Shown: piece after piece, positions 1 through 9,871 of the stretch
How the letters are laid out: each line of letters begins with the position of its first letter
Numbering within the stretch: the stretch's first letter is position 1
NCBI GenBank assembly: GCA_947683625.1
Contig: CANTUR010000834.1
Location: forward strand, 186,001 to 250,000
Length of the DNA: 64,000 nucleotides
Source of the DNA: Mallotus nudiflorus
Lineage: Eukaryota > Streptophyta > Magnoliopsida > Malpighiales > Euphorbiaceae
Direction of reading: 5' to 3'
Notes under the pieces: generated by a model
What the model saw: only the letters and a program-made list of their open reading frames with translations
The model's database searches: none
Told to the model about the DNA's origin: nothing
Program-made: the position numbers and the translations under genes

Positions 1-325
1 CCAAGCAGCACAGTGACATACCTATAGGGCTATAAACAACAAGTACGCTATCAAACATTTACACAGTTACTAAATACTAACACATCTCTCTCTATCACTT
101 AATAGGATCAAAACAATAAAGGCCAAAAAGAAAAGCATCGTGACAAGTAGACAATCATAAAAGGAAAATAAAGCAAGAACTATTAGCCATCAACATTTAT
201 AATAAAGCTAGACATACATGTACAACAAACTACAAAGCTACAGCTACAAGAACCTTATACAATAAAATAAATAGCAAAGCAGCCAACAAACAATCTTCAA
301 AAAATAAGGGTAAAGAGGGACCTAC

Positions 326-523
326 CTTACAATGATGACATACCCAAGCATGAGTTTTTAAGCTAGAAACAACAGGGTTTGCATCTCCTTGAGAAAGCCA
401 GGATGGCTGAGAACTTTGAGCACCAGATGTGCTAGTCCCTGCAGCGGCCTCTGCAAAGTCACCCTCAAGATCAACATCAATAAAAATGTCTTTTAGATCC
501 TCAAGAATGTTGGGGAATTCCAT
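326..523 (-). CDS. Antisense accessory gene (PMD-like family), exon 1, partial gene
   Basis: The exon starts at ATG 523 (MEFPNI...) and stays open to a splice donor at 325/326 (AAG then GTAGGT). It aligns with 57147-57365: both have MEFPNI, an acidic stretch, the shared word GTSTS/GTSTM, LSQGD and a run ending in HH. The donor is at the same place in both copies, which supports a real exon. This copy has no internal stop, while the other has two. The protein is unknown at this end; the homologous gene at 57-60 kb carries a plant mobile domain downstream. The matching intron continues to position 1, and the rest lies beyond the left edge. The gene is antisense to its host retrotransposon. Confidence 0.6.
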
Positions 524-657
524 TTTATGTAGAAAAATGTGGAAGTACAGAAGCAAAAAACATAGTAGACAGCGCCCGAAACATAAAAAGGGTAAAAAAA
601 GTCAGAAAACACTCAAAGAAGTCTAGAAAAAGCCTCCCCAAACCTCTAAAATAGCCA

Positions 658-690
658 TTTAAATAGGCTTAGAGGGGAGGAAGCACGTGA
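658..690 (-). promoter_or_regulatory. Promoter of the antisense gene: TATA-like box and G-box
   Basis: On the minus strand TATTTAAA lies at 658-665, about 135 bp upstream of the ATG at 523, with a CACGTG G-box at 684-689. The copy at 57 kb has TTATTTAAA about 135-140 bp before its ATG and two CACGTG boxes further upstream. Conservation of both spacing and motifs supports an internal promoter independent of the LTR. The sequence from about 690 to 890 also aligns between the copies. Confidence 0.5.
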
Positions 691-1039
691 CTGCATGTGG
701 GAGGTGCATGATCACGCACTTCCCCCTTCCATGCGCTCTTTCATGGTTTTATGCGCACTTCAAGACTTTGGACACTCACTTTTACGATCCTAAACTTCCA
801 TTTAAGCATAAGACATGCACCAAACTCACACAAAAGTACACTAATGTGGACTCTATTTGTCTAATGACACTATGTATGCACTACTTCTTTTAGGAAAATT
901 CACATCTTATAAAAGAAGAAGAGCAAGGAAAATCCACTGTAATGATATCTCTCTCCAAATCATCAAAATAACATCCTCACCATGACAAATCACTGCATCA
1001 TCATTGCATCACTACTACATCATCACTACTACCTCATTT

Positions 1040-1380
1040 ACATATCACTTAGAAGCACTTTCATAGCTTAGATGCACTCTTTCATTGCTTAGAAGCACTC
1101 TCACTACTTATAAGCACTCACTTGCATTGCTTAGAAGAACTCTCACTGCTTAGAAGCACTCACTTTCACTACTTAGAAGCATCCTCACATTGCTTAGGAG
1201 CACCCACATCGCTTAGAACCACTCTCACATTGCTTAAAAGCATTCACATTACTTAGGAGCATTCACATTACTTAGAAGCATTCACGTTGCTTAAAAGCAC
1301 CCACTTCGCTTAGAAGCACTCTCACATTGCTTAGGAGCATCCACATTACTTAGGAGCATTCTCATTTGCTTAGTAGCATG
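1040..1380. repeat. Minisatellite, unit about 26-30 bp (CTTAGAAGCACTC type)
   Basis: Around a dozen degenerate units share the core TTAGAAGCACTCTCAC or TTAGGAGCATTCAC. The block follows a TCATCA/CTACTA-rich stretch at 960-1040 that matches the inverse of 56560-56700 in the other F2 copy. Confidence 0.85.
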
Positions 1381-1386
1381 ATCCTT

Positions 1387-2225
1387 TCTCATGACACCTA
1401 AAAAGGTTATAGTTGCATGTTCATTCTTGTGACACCTAAGAAGGTTATAGTCACATGTTCATTCGCATAACACCTAAGAAGGTTATAGTCGCATATTCAT
1501 TCGCATGACACCTAAGAGGGTTATAGTCGCATGTTCATTTACGTGACACCTAAGAAGGTTATAGTCACATCCGCATTTTCTTAGTAGCATCTTCATTCAT
1601 GTGAGACACCTAAGAAGGTTATAGTCGCATGTTCATTTGCATGACACCTAAGAAGGTTATAATCACATGTTCATTTATGTGACACTTAAGAATGTTATAG
1701 TCGCATGTTCATTCACATGACACCTAAAAAGGTTATAGTTGTATGTTCATTTTTGTGACACCTAAGAAGGTTATAGTCGCATGTTCATTTGCGTGACACC
1801 TAAGAAGGTTATAGTCACATCCATATTTTGCTTAGTAGCATCTTCATTCGTGTGACACTTAAGAAGGTTATAATCGTAAGTTCATTTGTGTGACACTTAA
1901 GAAGGTTATAATCATATGTCCTTTCACGTGACACCTAAAAAGGTTATAGTCATATGGTCATTTGTGTGACACCTAAGAAGGTTATAGTCGCATTTTCATT
2001 TGTGTGACACCTAAGAAGGTTATAGTCGCATGTTCATTTGCATGACACCTAAGAAGGTTATAGTTGCATGTTCATTTGCATGACACCTAAGAATGTTATA
2101 GTTGCATATGCATTTTGCTTAGTAGCATGTTCATTTGTACGACACCTAAAAAGGTTATAGTCGCATCTCTTTTTGCTTAGTAGCATCCTTATTTGCATGA
2201 CACTTAGAAAGGTTATAGTTGCATA
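1387..2225. repeat. Minisatellite, unit about 38 bp (GACACCTAAGAAGGTTATAG)
   Basis: About twenty units are present; for example, units start at 1507 and 1545, a 38-bp period. Each unit contains a potential stem ACCT/AGGT with loop AAGA, and outer arms GAC/GTC that extend to GTGAC/GTCAC in some units (near 1545). The array at 56080-56550 is the inverted, diverged counterpart. Some units carry an extra TTTTGCTTAGTAGCAT insertion linking them to the preceding block. Confidence 0.9.
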
Positions 2226-2234
2226 AATCCTAGT

Positions 2235-2440
2235 GCACTTTGCATGAACCATAAGCTTGCATATGTCCCAAATACCACATTGCGTGACAACCAAGTCACA
2301 AAACAACAGCAACAAACCAGTGCACTTTGTTTGAATTATAAGCTTGCATGTGTCCAAAATACCACATTGCGTGACAACCAATTCATAGAACAACAGTAAC
2401 AAACAAAACACAACAACAGTAGTCAAATATTGATAAGACA
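2235..2440. repeat. Tandem duplication, unit about 100 bp
   Basis: Two imperfect copies share the words AAGCTTGCAT and CACATTGCGTGACAACCAA, plus a CAACAG-rich tail. The ORF that crosses them on the minus strand is a by-product of the repeat. Confidence 0.75.
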
Positions 2441-2556
2441 TCTAAAGATAACCCATAGGTAAGTACCTCTCTCCTTACTAAAATTTTTTTGCATCTTTGG
2501 ATTTTGCTTCATGTGTATTGACACTAGTGCTAGGTAGCTATGCAATACATGTGAAG

Positions 2557-2568
2557 CAAAGGGGCAAC
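2557..2568 (+). other. Polypurine tract before F2 3' LTR
   Basis: CAAAGGGGCAAC lies directly before the LTR start. The inverted copy has GAAGCAATGGGCAAC at the same place (55593-55608), and F1 elements have AAAGGGGGGCAA. Known role: primer for plus-strand DNA synthesis. Confidence 0.65.
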
Positions 2569-4298
2569 TTTCATACCCTAAATTTGACTATCCCCAAAAA
2601 GGTTCAATGATGATATGAATCCCCGAGATGACTAGAGTCTGCTCATTCGTAATGCCTCTGAAGTGTGTAATCGTAGAAAAAACCTAACCAACCCCACTAG
2701 TGTGCAAAATTGATCACTAAGTCATTCAGTTGTGCTTTGACCTTGTGAAATATGAATTATCAGAATAATGAGAGGTTTTATTTCAAGAAAACTCCTTTTG
2801 GAATGCTCAGCTCATTGGGTCGGTGTGCATTTTATTAGACTGGGACCCTACTTCATGAAAAAATAGAAATAGATTTTGATAAAACAGACTGTGGAAACAT
2901 GTTCGAAAGGCTCTAAAACCACCAGAAGTGCTCTTGGAATGGTCCAACATAACCTGAGTATCATCGTGTATTGCTCAAAGTGCGCATAAACACCCCTAGG
3001 TGTCATGTTCTAAAGTCAAAGTAAATTTTGGCAAAATAGACTTTGGAAATGAATTCAAAAGGCCAAAAAACTCTAAGTACCAACCATGAAATAGTGCGTG
3101 TAGAGCATCGAAGTGTGCATGAAAATGCACACGTGCGTGCATGGCCATGCGTTGTGGTCAATGCGCAAAGTGTGTGACCATGCGCACATTATGAGGGACC
3201 ATGCGCACTTGGTGTGGCCACATGCAAAAATCCCTTTATGCACATTTGACCATATTTGCACCACCCCATTCTACACATTTTTTCCTATAAATTGACACCT
3301 CTATAACCCATTTTAGAAGGGGGAGCAAAGAGAAACACATACATACTAAAAAATCAGTCCAGTTGAAGGCATTGGAAACCCTTTTCTAGAAAATTTTTGC
3401 TCTCCTACAACCTTTTCCACCAAACCAAGCCTTATCTTTGTCAAAGCATGCTTCAAAGGTATACAATCTAGCATCATTTTGTTGTCATTTTAAACCTCTC
3501 GATGAGGAAAGCTTAATAATCTCTTGAAGCTAAAACTTCAAAGCGCACATAAGCTTAGTCAAGTTTGAGGACCATACAGTCATTTTAGCATATTTATTTT
3601 ATCGAATTGCATTTTATTTTACTATTGCTAGCATTTGGGAATACTGTTGTGCTTGCATGATGAGACTGGCAATCTTGCATGCTATGTGATTTATCATGTT
3701 CATTTCATATCATCATTCTGCATCCTCTATTTTTGAAATCATGAAATCACATCGTAAATATCAATAATGTGAAAAAGTTCATGTCCCAGAATAGAGTCAT
3801 CATGCTCTCAATCCAGTGATGACCTTATGCATCCTTTATACTATCATTATTCATCATCATAGCATAAATAATCACTACAAGCATGATCATCCTATCATTT
3901 ATTGAGCAAGATGTGTAAGTGGTCATGTTATCCTTGTAGATAAATCATATTAGATTTACTTTTTTGCAATCTTTTCCTTTTCATATTTATTTTATCAAGA
4001 AAGCGATATAATAAATAAATTTTCAACTTTATTATCTTATACTTTTGATACGCTGTGTGAATGCTATACAAACTGTCATTACAAAAACTAGGGTGTTGCG
4101 GTAGCTATACATCAAATATTGTATAATGAGAAATAGTAAAAAAGTAGATGTGATCCCTTGAACTCGAAAATCTCTACTAGGGACAATACTCGCCAAGTGA
4201 CTCCATAAAATCAAAAGTGTCTTGTCCCCCCGAGACTAATCACTTGTCCCTATTAAGTAAAGTTGCCATGTCCCTTAGAAATAGAAAGACCTACTACA
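2569..4298 (+). repeat. F2 3' LTR
   Basis: It starts near TTTCATACCCTAAATTT (consensus TGTCATAC..., as at 5577) and aligns with 5577-5896 joined to 12006-13726, and with the inverse of 53850-55592. It holds a TATA box, TATAAAT, at 3286-3292. Upstream of that, 3100-3250 is rich in ATGCGC/GCGCAT words. The last part is shortened compared with the other copies, so the end at about 4298 is approximate. No target duplication can be checked, because the 5' end is off the window. Confidence 0.7.
3286..3292 (+). promoter_or_regulatory. TATA box of F2 LTR
   Basis: TATAAAT is followed by CACCTCTATAACCC-like sequence and a purine stretch. The copy at 12531-12538 (TATAAATA) and the inverse copy at 55038-55045 occupy the same LTR position, which marks the U3 promoter. 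Confidence 0.65.
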
Positions 4299-5576
4299 CT
4301 ATCTAACAAAGTACAAAATGAATCAAACCAGAGGTCACCCATAAAGACTAAGTCGCTAGCCAAATTTTTATGTGCCAAGATTACAATCAAAGCATCAGGT
4401 TAATTGTATAGACAATATAAATGCATACTTTAAGAATGAAAAAATATTATCAAATTGGTTTGTCCATGTCCATAATCCAAAAAGTGAAGTTCAAAATAAA
4501 AAATTTCAATTTCCTTCTACTAATTTCAGTAACGAAACAGTAAATAATCCTCCAAAGAAAAAGTGTAAAACAAAATAGACACTAACCTCCATTATAAATA
4601 GCCATCAAAATACTGGGTAACTACACCATACATAAAATAACATTAAAAATAAATAGATGGAGCACTAATTAATTAGGTTTTCAAAACTAACACCTTTAGC
4701 CAAAAATAAAACCTATAAATTTTTTGAACACATGAAGTTCACTACTAAAAGAATCTAAAGATGGAGAAAAAATTAGGTTAAAGTGTTTGTTAATTGTCTT
4801 ATTCATGTGTACAATTAAGTAAAAATTCCCATTTTACATCATCAAGCCTCAGAACTTGAAACCCCCCAAATACAACTATCTCTTATGCCCTTATACATAC
4901 ATAGCACATCAAATTTCTCGATGAAGTAAAGAAACTCATATACTTGAAAGCAACAAATTTCCTTAAATTAATTATTCAAAATGTTGATACAACAAAATAA
5001 AGATTGAACTCCAACGCAAAACGTGCATTTGAAAAATAATACACTTTTGCATTAAGTGAAAACAAACAATAAGTTAAATGGTCAACATCAATACACATTA
5101 ACCATATCACCAAACTAAGCTAAACAACTGAGAGGTTGAGCTATGTTATTCCACTAAGCTTAGGTGATTGATAAATTGACAAAAAATGGAGCAAATTAGA
5201 TTGAACAAAAGATAGACTATAATATCAATCGTAAGTTATAACTTATAATACAAAAAAATTATCATATCAATAGTGAGCTATAACTATGTATTGAAATGAG
5301 ATGAGTAAAAACATTACAAGCAAGAATTGCTTTATTATCCAATACTGCTCAAATGAATGCCACAATGATACATGCATTACAATTCCATAAAAGGACAAAA
5401 AATATATACACATAATCTACGAACACCCATAAATCTGTAGTCTTGCAATTTAAAAATGACAATTATCAACCCAAAAAAAATAAAGATAAAGAGATGGATA
5501 TTAAACAAAAAAGAAAAGAAAAAGAAAAATTCTAAGCACCTTCTTACCATGATCAATAAAGATAGGATTATCATAA
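4299..5576. other. AT-rich spacer, no recognised gene
   Basis: This is low-complexity AT-rich DNA between two F2 LTRs. One 68-codon frame at 4372-4578 (+) has a basic end (KKKCKTK) and Asn/Lys-rich composition. I recognise no family, and see no flanking splice sites or promoter I would trust. It may be host intergenic DNA or an old element. Confidence 0.4.
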
Positions 5577-6126
5577 TGTCATACTTTAAATTTCATTGTC
5601 CCCAATAAGGTCCAATGATGAAACAAACCTTCGAGATGACTGGAGTCTGCTCGTTTGTAACACCTTTAAAGTGTGAAAATTTAGAAAACATAACTGACCC
5701 CACTAGTGTGCAAAATTGATCATTGAGCCATTAAGTTGTTCTCTGACCTTACAAAATATAAATTATCAAAAAAATAGGAAGGTTATTATGAGAAATCACT
5801 TCTCGGAACACTCTGCTTGTTGGACTAGTATTCATTTCATTAGGGCAGGACCCAACTTCATGAAAATATAGAAATCAATTTTGAAAAAATGGACTTTGTA
5901 GGCACCCAATTTTGGGATGCAATTGTGCATAATTGCGACGTAAGCCCGTATGTTGAAAATTTTTCAAAAATTGAACTTGGTTGTCGATTTTCTAGACTTT
6001 AGGGACTAAATTGCAACATTTTTTAGGATTTGATTACAAGGAAATCAATTTTTCAGGGTTCTTTTGATAATTAAAAGTTAAAAAACATTAGGATCGGCAT
6101 TGGTGTAATGCATGATGAAAGCTGAA

Positions 6127-7520
6127 TCAGAGATATAAGATCACTATTTTAGTTACGTTTTCTTTTTGCCACCTCTTTTGTAATTTTCCTTGTAAGCCTA
6201 GCATCCCTTTATACCTTGAGAATTCAGGTGGCTTAATAACTTGCTTTTCAATCCATACATTATAATTATCATCAATTATTACATCAGCATCAAGCCTCAT
6301 ATTTTGCTCAAGAATTCTTTGAAGTGCAAGTCTAGTTGATTTCATCATCCAAAATTCGCTTCAATAAGTTCGCCCACTCCTATACATCTTCAATACATGA
6401 GAATGCAACTAATAGGGTTAGTAAGATAAAGGGCCAACAACAATAATGACCAAACTGAGTCTCTTTTGCACATGAAGAAAGTGATTGCTAGGATGAATTC
6501 AAAATGAAGCTGGGGGCAAAATGTAAGTCTGGGACAAGTTAGGGGCAAAATGGTAAATACAACAGTAGAACTTCAAAGTTAGTGAAAATGATCTTAGGGT
6601 AGAAAGGAGTATACTACAAGCATACATATATAACAGTTATTATACAGTAGAAGTAGTAAAAAAAATAAAAGTTCAATAGTGCATTGGTCAATCATGAGCT
6701 CTAGTGTAAAGCCATGGACCCCACTCACTGGCCTCGTTATTTGTCTGATAGACTATATCAAAAGCTCAAACATCAGAAGTACCAACAATGAAGCATCAAG
6801 TGCTTAAACCTACAAGCAGTTGATGAGGTACCTCATTCTCACACTATAAGTTGCGAATATAGCTTTGCTCCAAACAGAAGACCTATTAAGATCATGCATG
6901 TTATGCATAACATGCATACATTTGTTGTGAAATACTTTCTTTGCATAATAAAGCCTTTGAGCCTAGTCAAGATTGTCCAAACACTTTGCTACTAACATTC
7001 AAGATTAGTGTTGTAAAAGGGCAGAAAAGTAGTCAGAGTATTCACAGGTCAACCATATGAAGGAATGAAAATAAAAGGAGTGACATTACCAAGAAGCCTC
7101 ATCCTAGTGAACTCAAGAGGCTGGATAAGACTTTCAAGATCCTCAAACTCAGTATCCATCTCCATAGTCTCATCAGGAGCATCATTTGGCATATCTCTCC
7201 ACAACAGTTAGACCATTGTAGGGTGTGGCATAAGGTAACGAGAAGGTCCAACATGTCAGCGATACATGCGCTCGACCCTAAAAAGGGAAGAATGCACTCA
7301 AAACTTAAGACAAATGGACTCTGAAGACTTCTTTGATGGTGAAATAAAAACCTCTAACTCCTAAATATTTCCTTTTGTAGGAAACATTAGGAAGAGGAAT
7401 GAGGCCCTTTACCAAAGCATCAATATAATAGTAGAAAGACAAATTTAGCCTAAAGCCACAACCTCAATGGCAAAATATCATGACCCTGTGATCCAAGACA
7501 TCACCACCACAATAAAAAAG
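6127..7520 (-). pseudogene. Antisense accessory gene remnant (F1)
   Basis: The fragments read right to left on the minus strand. About 7300-7520 encodes a stretch containing ALVKGLIPLP and YLGVRGFYF. About 7090-7290 encodes HVGPS, LLWRD and ETMEMDTEFED. The final exon at 6127-6348 reads MMKSTRLALQRILEQNMRLD and on to a stop. All three blocks recur on the plus strand at 34600-36004 in the other deleted F1 element, some with stops at the same codons, so the two copies share an already damaged or spliced ancestor. By position this corresponds to the PMD-like antisense gene of the other copies, but the PMD signature is not visible here and the protein family is not identified. Stops and frame changes make it non-functional. 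Confidence 0.55.
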
Positions 7521-8068
7521 GAAGAATGCAAAAAAATAACATCGTATTTTGATAAAATTTCTTCACTTACAAATAAACCATACTAACTTATGGCATTTTA
7601 TGCAGGGAAAATAAAAGAGAATGAAGAAGAGGAAATGAATTGATACATTAATAAGAATGACTAGGATAGCAAATGCCAATCACTCGTCAAAATCGCACTC
7701 TGTGTGTCAAACAACATGACAAATGGCAAAGGGAAGTAGTATAACTCTATCTATTTTGACTATGTAATAAAGTACAAAGAAAATTTATAAAATTAAGAGT
7801 AAATTCATCCAGTTCATGATATCATGTGTGAAAACTTATCTCATGACCTTTGATTTTAGTGGCTTTCTTTTATTAGCCTTGCAGAATTAATATTTCTTGT
7901 TGACAGTTCTATGCTGAGAGTTTCTAAAACTTTAATCAATCTAATGCTTACTTTACACCCAAACGAGGGGAACAATATATAGAGACAAAATCTATGGACT
8001 TGCAGTATAAATTGGTTGAATTTCAAAGTGTCATTTTAGTCTTTTGAATAATAAATGTGCATATAATA

Positions 8069-8400
8069 TACTCCAATGCTCAGAAATGAGTACGAGTACA
8101 AATCCCTCAACAGTATCGATACTGAGTAATATGATAAAGGTGAGGGAACACTAAGAGGAGAATCAAAATAAGAGCAAGCATAATGTACGCCAATGCCTAA
8201 AAATGAGCAAGAGTATCAACATAAACCTCTGGCGGTATCCACGTTGAGTAATACAAGAAAGGCGAGGAATACTAAAAGAGGACCCACATTAAAAAAAACT
8301 TGCTCTATTTACTCCAATGCTCTGTAAGACTATGAGTATCCAAAGGACCTTTCCAACGGTATCCACGCTGAGTAATATGAGAAAAGTAGGGGAATACTTG
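8069..8400. repeat. Tandem repeat, unit about 115-125 bp, three copies
   Basis: Units start with TACTCCAATGCTC or GTACGCCAATGCC near 8069, 8183 and 8310 and contain CTGAGTAATA. The inverted counterpart is at 33700-34060. Confidence 0.8.
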
Positions 8401-8829
8401 GATAAGGAAGAAAAGCACAAAAATAATTCAAAGACTATTTTGATACTTCGAATTCAATATTTTTATGCTTAATTTCCACAAGTTTTGTTTAGCAAATTCT
8501 CCCTAAAATTAGGTGTGGAAGTAAGCTCTTCACTTGGTAAAAGATACAATCTCATTATAAGATGGTTAACGATGCCTTTAACCTTTGCAAATGGCAAATA
8601 AGTGACAGTCATGAAAATAAAAAATAGTGAGATTCATTAAGTGCATGCTATCTCATGATAAAATGATAAATTTTCTCATAAATTGTCAACATTATAATGT
8701 ACTTTTATAAATTCATCATGATTGAAACTAACTTCAATATGTCTGCAAGAATTATAAAACCAGAAGGAAGTGCACAATGGAATTAAAATTAGTCAGCATA
8801 AAGAATTCAAAGCATTCAACTCAAATAAC

Positions 8830-9010
8830 CAAAGATAAAAATTAGCAAGCAGTTATGGACTGTAGCAACATCAAAGGCAAGCAATGAAAGGATTGCAGTC
8901 AATTTGCAAGCAATTATAGATTGCAATATCATCAACAAGCAGTTATGGATTGTAGCATCATCAGTGAGCAATGAAAGGTTTACAGCTAATCACGAGCAAT
9001 TATGGATTGC
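8830..9010. repeat. Minisatellite, unit about 60 bp (GCAATTATGGATTGCAG)
   Basis: Units alternate AGCAGTTATGGATTGTAGCA with GCAATGAAAGGATTGCAGTC. The same array, inverted and longer, is at 32650-33250. Confidence 0.8.
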
Positions 9011-9369
9011 AGCATAATCATATAGATCAGTCAACACTACATGATCGAGTGTAGTGTATTCCACTTTAGTCCATTACTTTTGTGTGCATATGAATTCATT
9101 CTCTTTCATTATAATTTGGTCCATATTTACATTCTGATTAGGAAAATCATGACATTCATCAAATTAATAATTCATTGAATTATTAAAGCTGCATAATCAA
9201 TATTTGATTCTAAATTTTTTGTCAAGTACATAATACATGACAAAATTTCAGAATTCAATTTCTGCATTTTACATGCATCATTTCAATCAAAGGATTCATA
9301 TGCTGCACAATAGTCATAACTTTCATTATGTTATGTACTGTATAGCAGTTATGACATAAAGTTTTCAAT

Positions 9370-9725
9370 TCATCATCACTAGATGTCCTACAGAGAATAT
9401 AGTGTGCATCATTAGACGTCTCTTAGGGAATATATCAAAATTCATCATTGCTAGACGTTCCACAGGAACTATAACAAGTTTTCAATTTATCATCATTAGA
9501 TGTCCCACAAGGAATATAATGTGCATTGTTAGACGTCCCATAAGGAATATAGTGTACATCGTTAGACATCCCACAGGGAATATAACGAAATTCATCATTG
9601 CTAGATGTTCCACAGGAATTATAACAAGTTTTCAATTTATCATCGCTAAACGTCCCATAGGGAATATAGTGAAACTCATTTGCATAAAGTCCACTAGACA
9701 TTCCGCAGGAAATATAGTGAGACTT
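9370..9725. repeat. Hairpin minisatellite (TAGACGTCCCA...GGGAATATAG)
   Basis: Units alternate a CCC-ACA-GGG core and a GTTCC-ACA-GGAAC core. One clean unit at 9560-9587 has outer arms CGTTA/TAACG, an inner CCC/GGG stem, a GAC bulge on the left and TA on the right. The same family fills 47990-48660. The 199-codon plus-strand frame at 9402-10001 is produced by this repeat and the LTR. Confidence 0.85.
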
Positions 9726-9856
9726 GTCAAACCTTACACCTTGCTTAGCAATTTGAGCATCAATATATCATTTAGGATACAATCAAGTGTTCTAATTTCT
9801 TTTTTTCAAAATTGTGCGCTTTTATTGCTTTGCTGCAATTTGTCAAGCAAACAGCG

Positions 9857-9871
9857 ACAAAGGGGGGCAAT
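9857..9871 (+). other. Polypurine tract, F1
   Basis: ACAAAGGGGGGCAAT lies directly before the 3' LTR start (TTTAAGCACCC, consensus TGTAAGCACCC), as at 48795-48808. Confidence 0.75.

Larger units (their letters stand above)
1..4298 (+). mobile_element. Gypsy (Ogre/Tat-like) retrotransposon, 3' part, LTR family F2
   Basis: The left edge cuts this element. In order it shows an intron and first exon of an antisense gene (minus strand), that gene's promoter, three minisatellite blocks, a polypurine tract and a 3' LTR. The same parts, in the same order but inverted, occur at 53850-57600, so the two segments are copies of one family. The upstream gag-pol part lies outside the window. Lineage is inferred from the protease/integrase of the second copy at 60-64 kb. 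Confidence 0.75.

Noticed and set aside
3073..3295. Overlapping frames on both strands rich in Cys/His/Met
   Set aside because: They come from ATGCGC-type repeats in the U3 part of an F2 LTR; not coding.
4372..4578. Lys/Asn-rich 68-codon frame as a host gene
   Set aside because: No homology recognised, no clear promoter or splice context; kept only as a note in the spacer entry.
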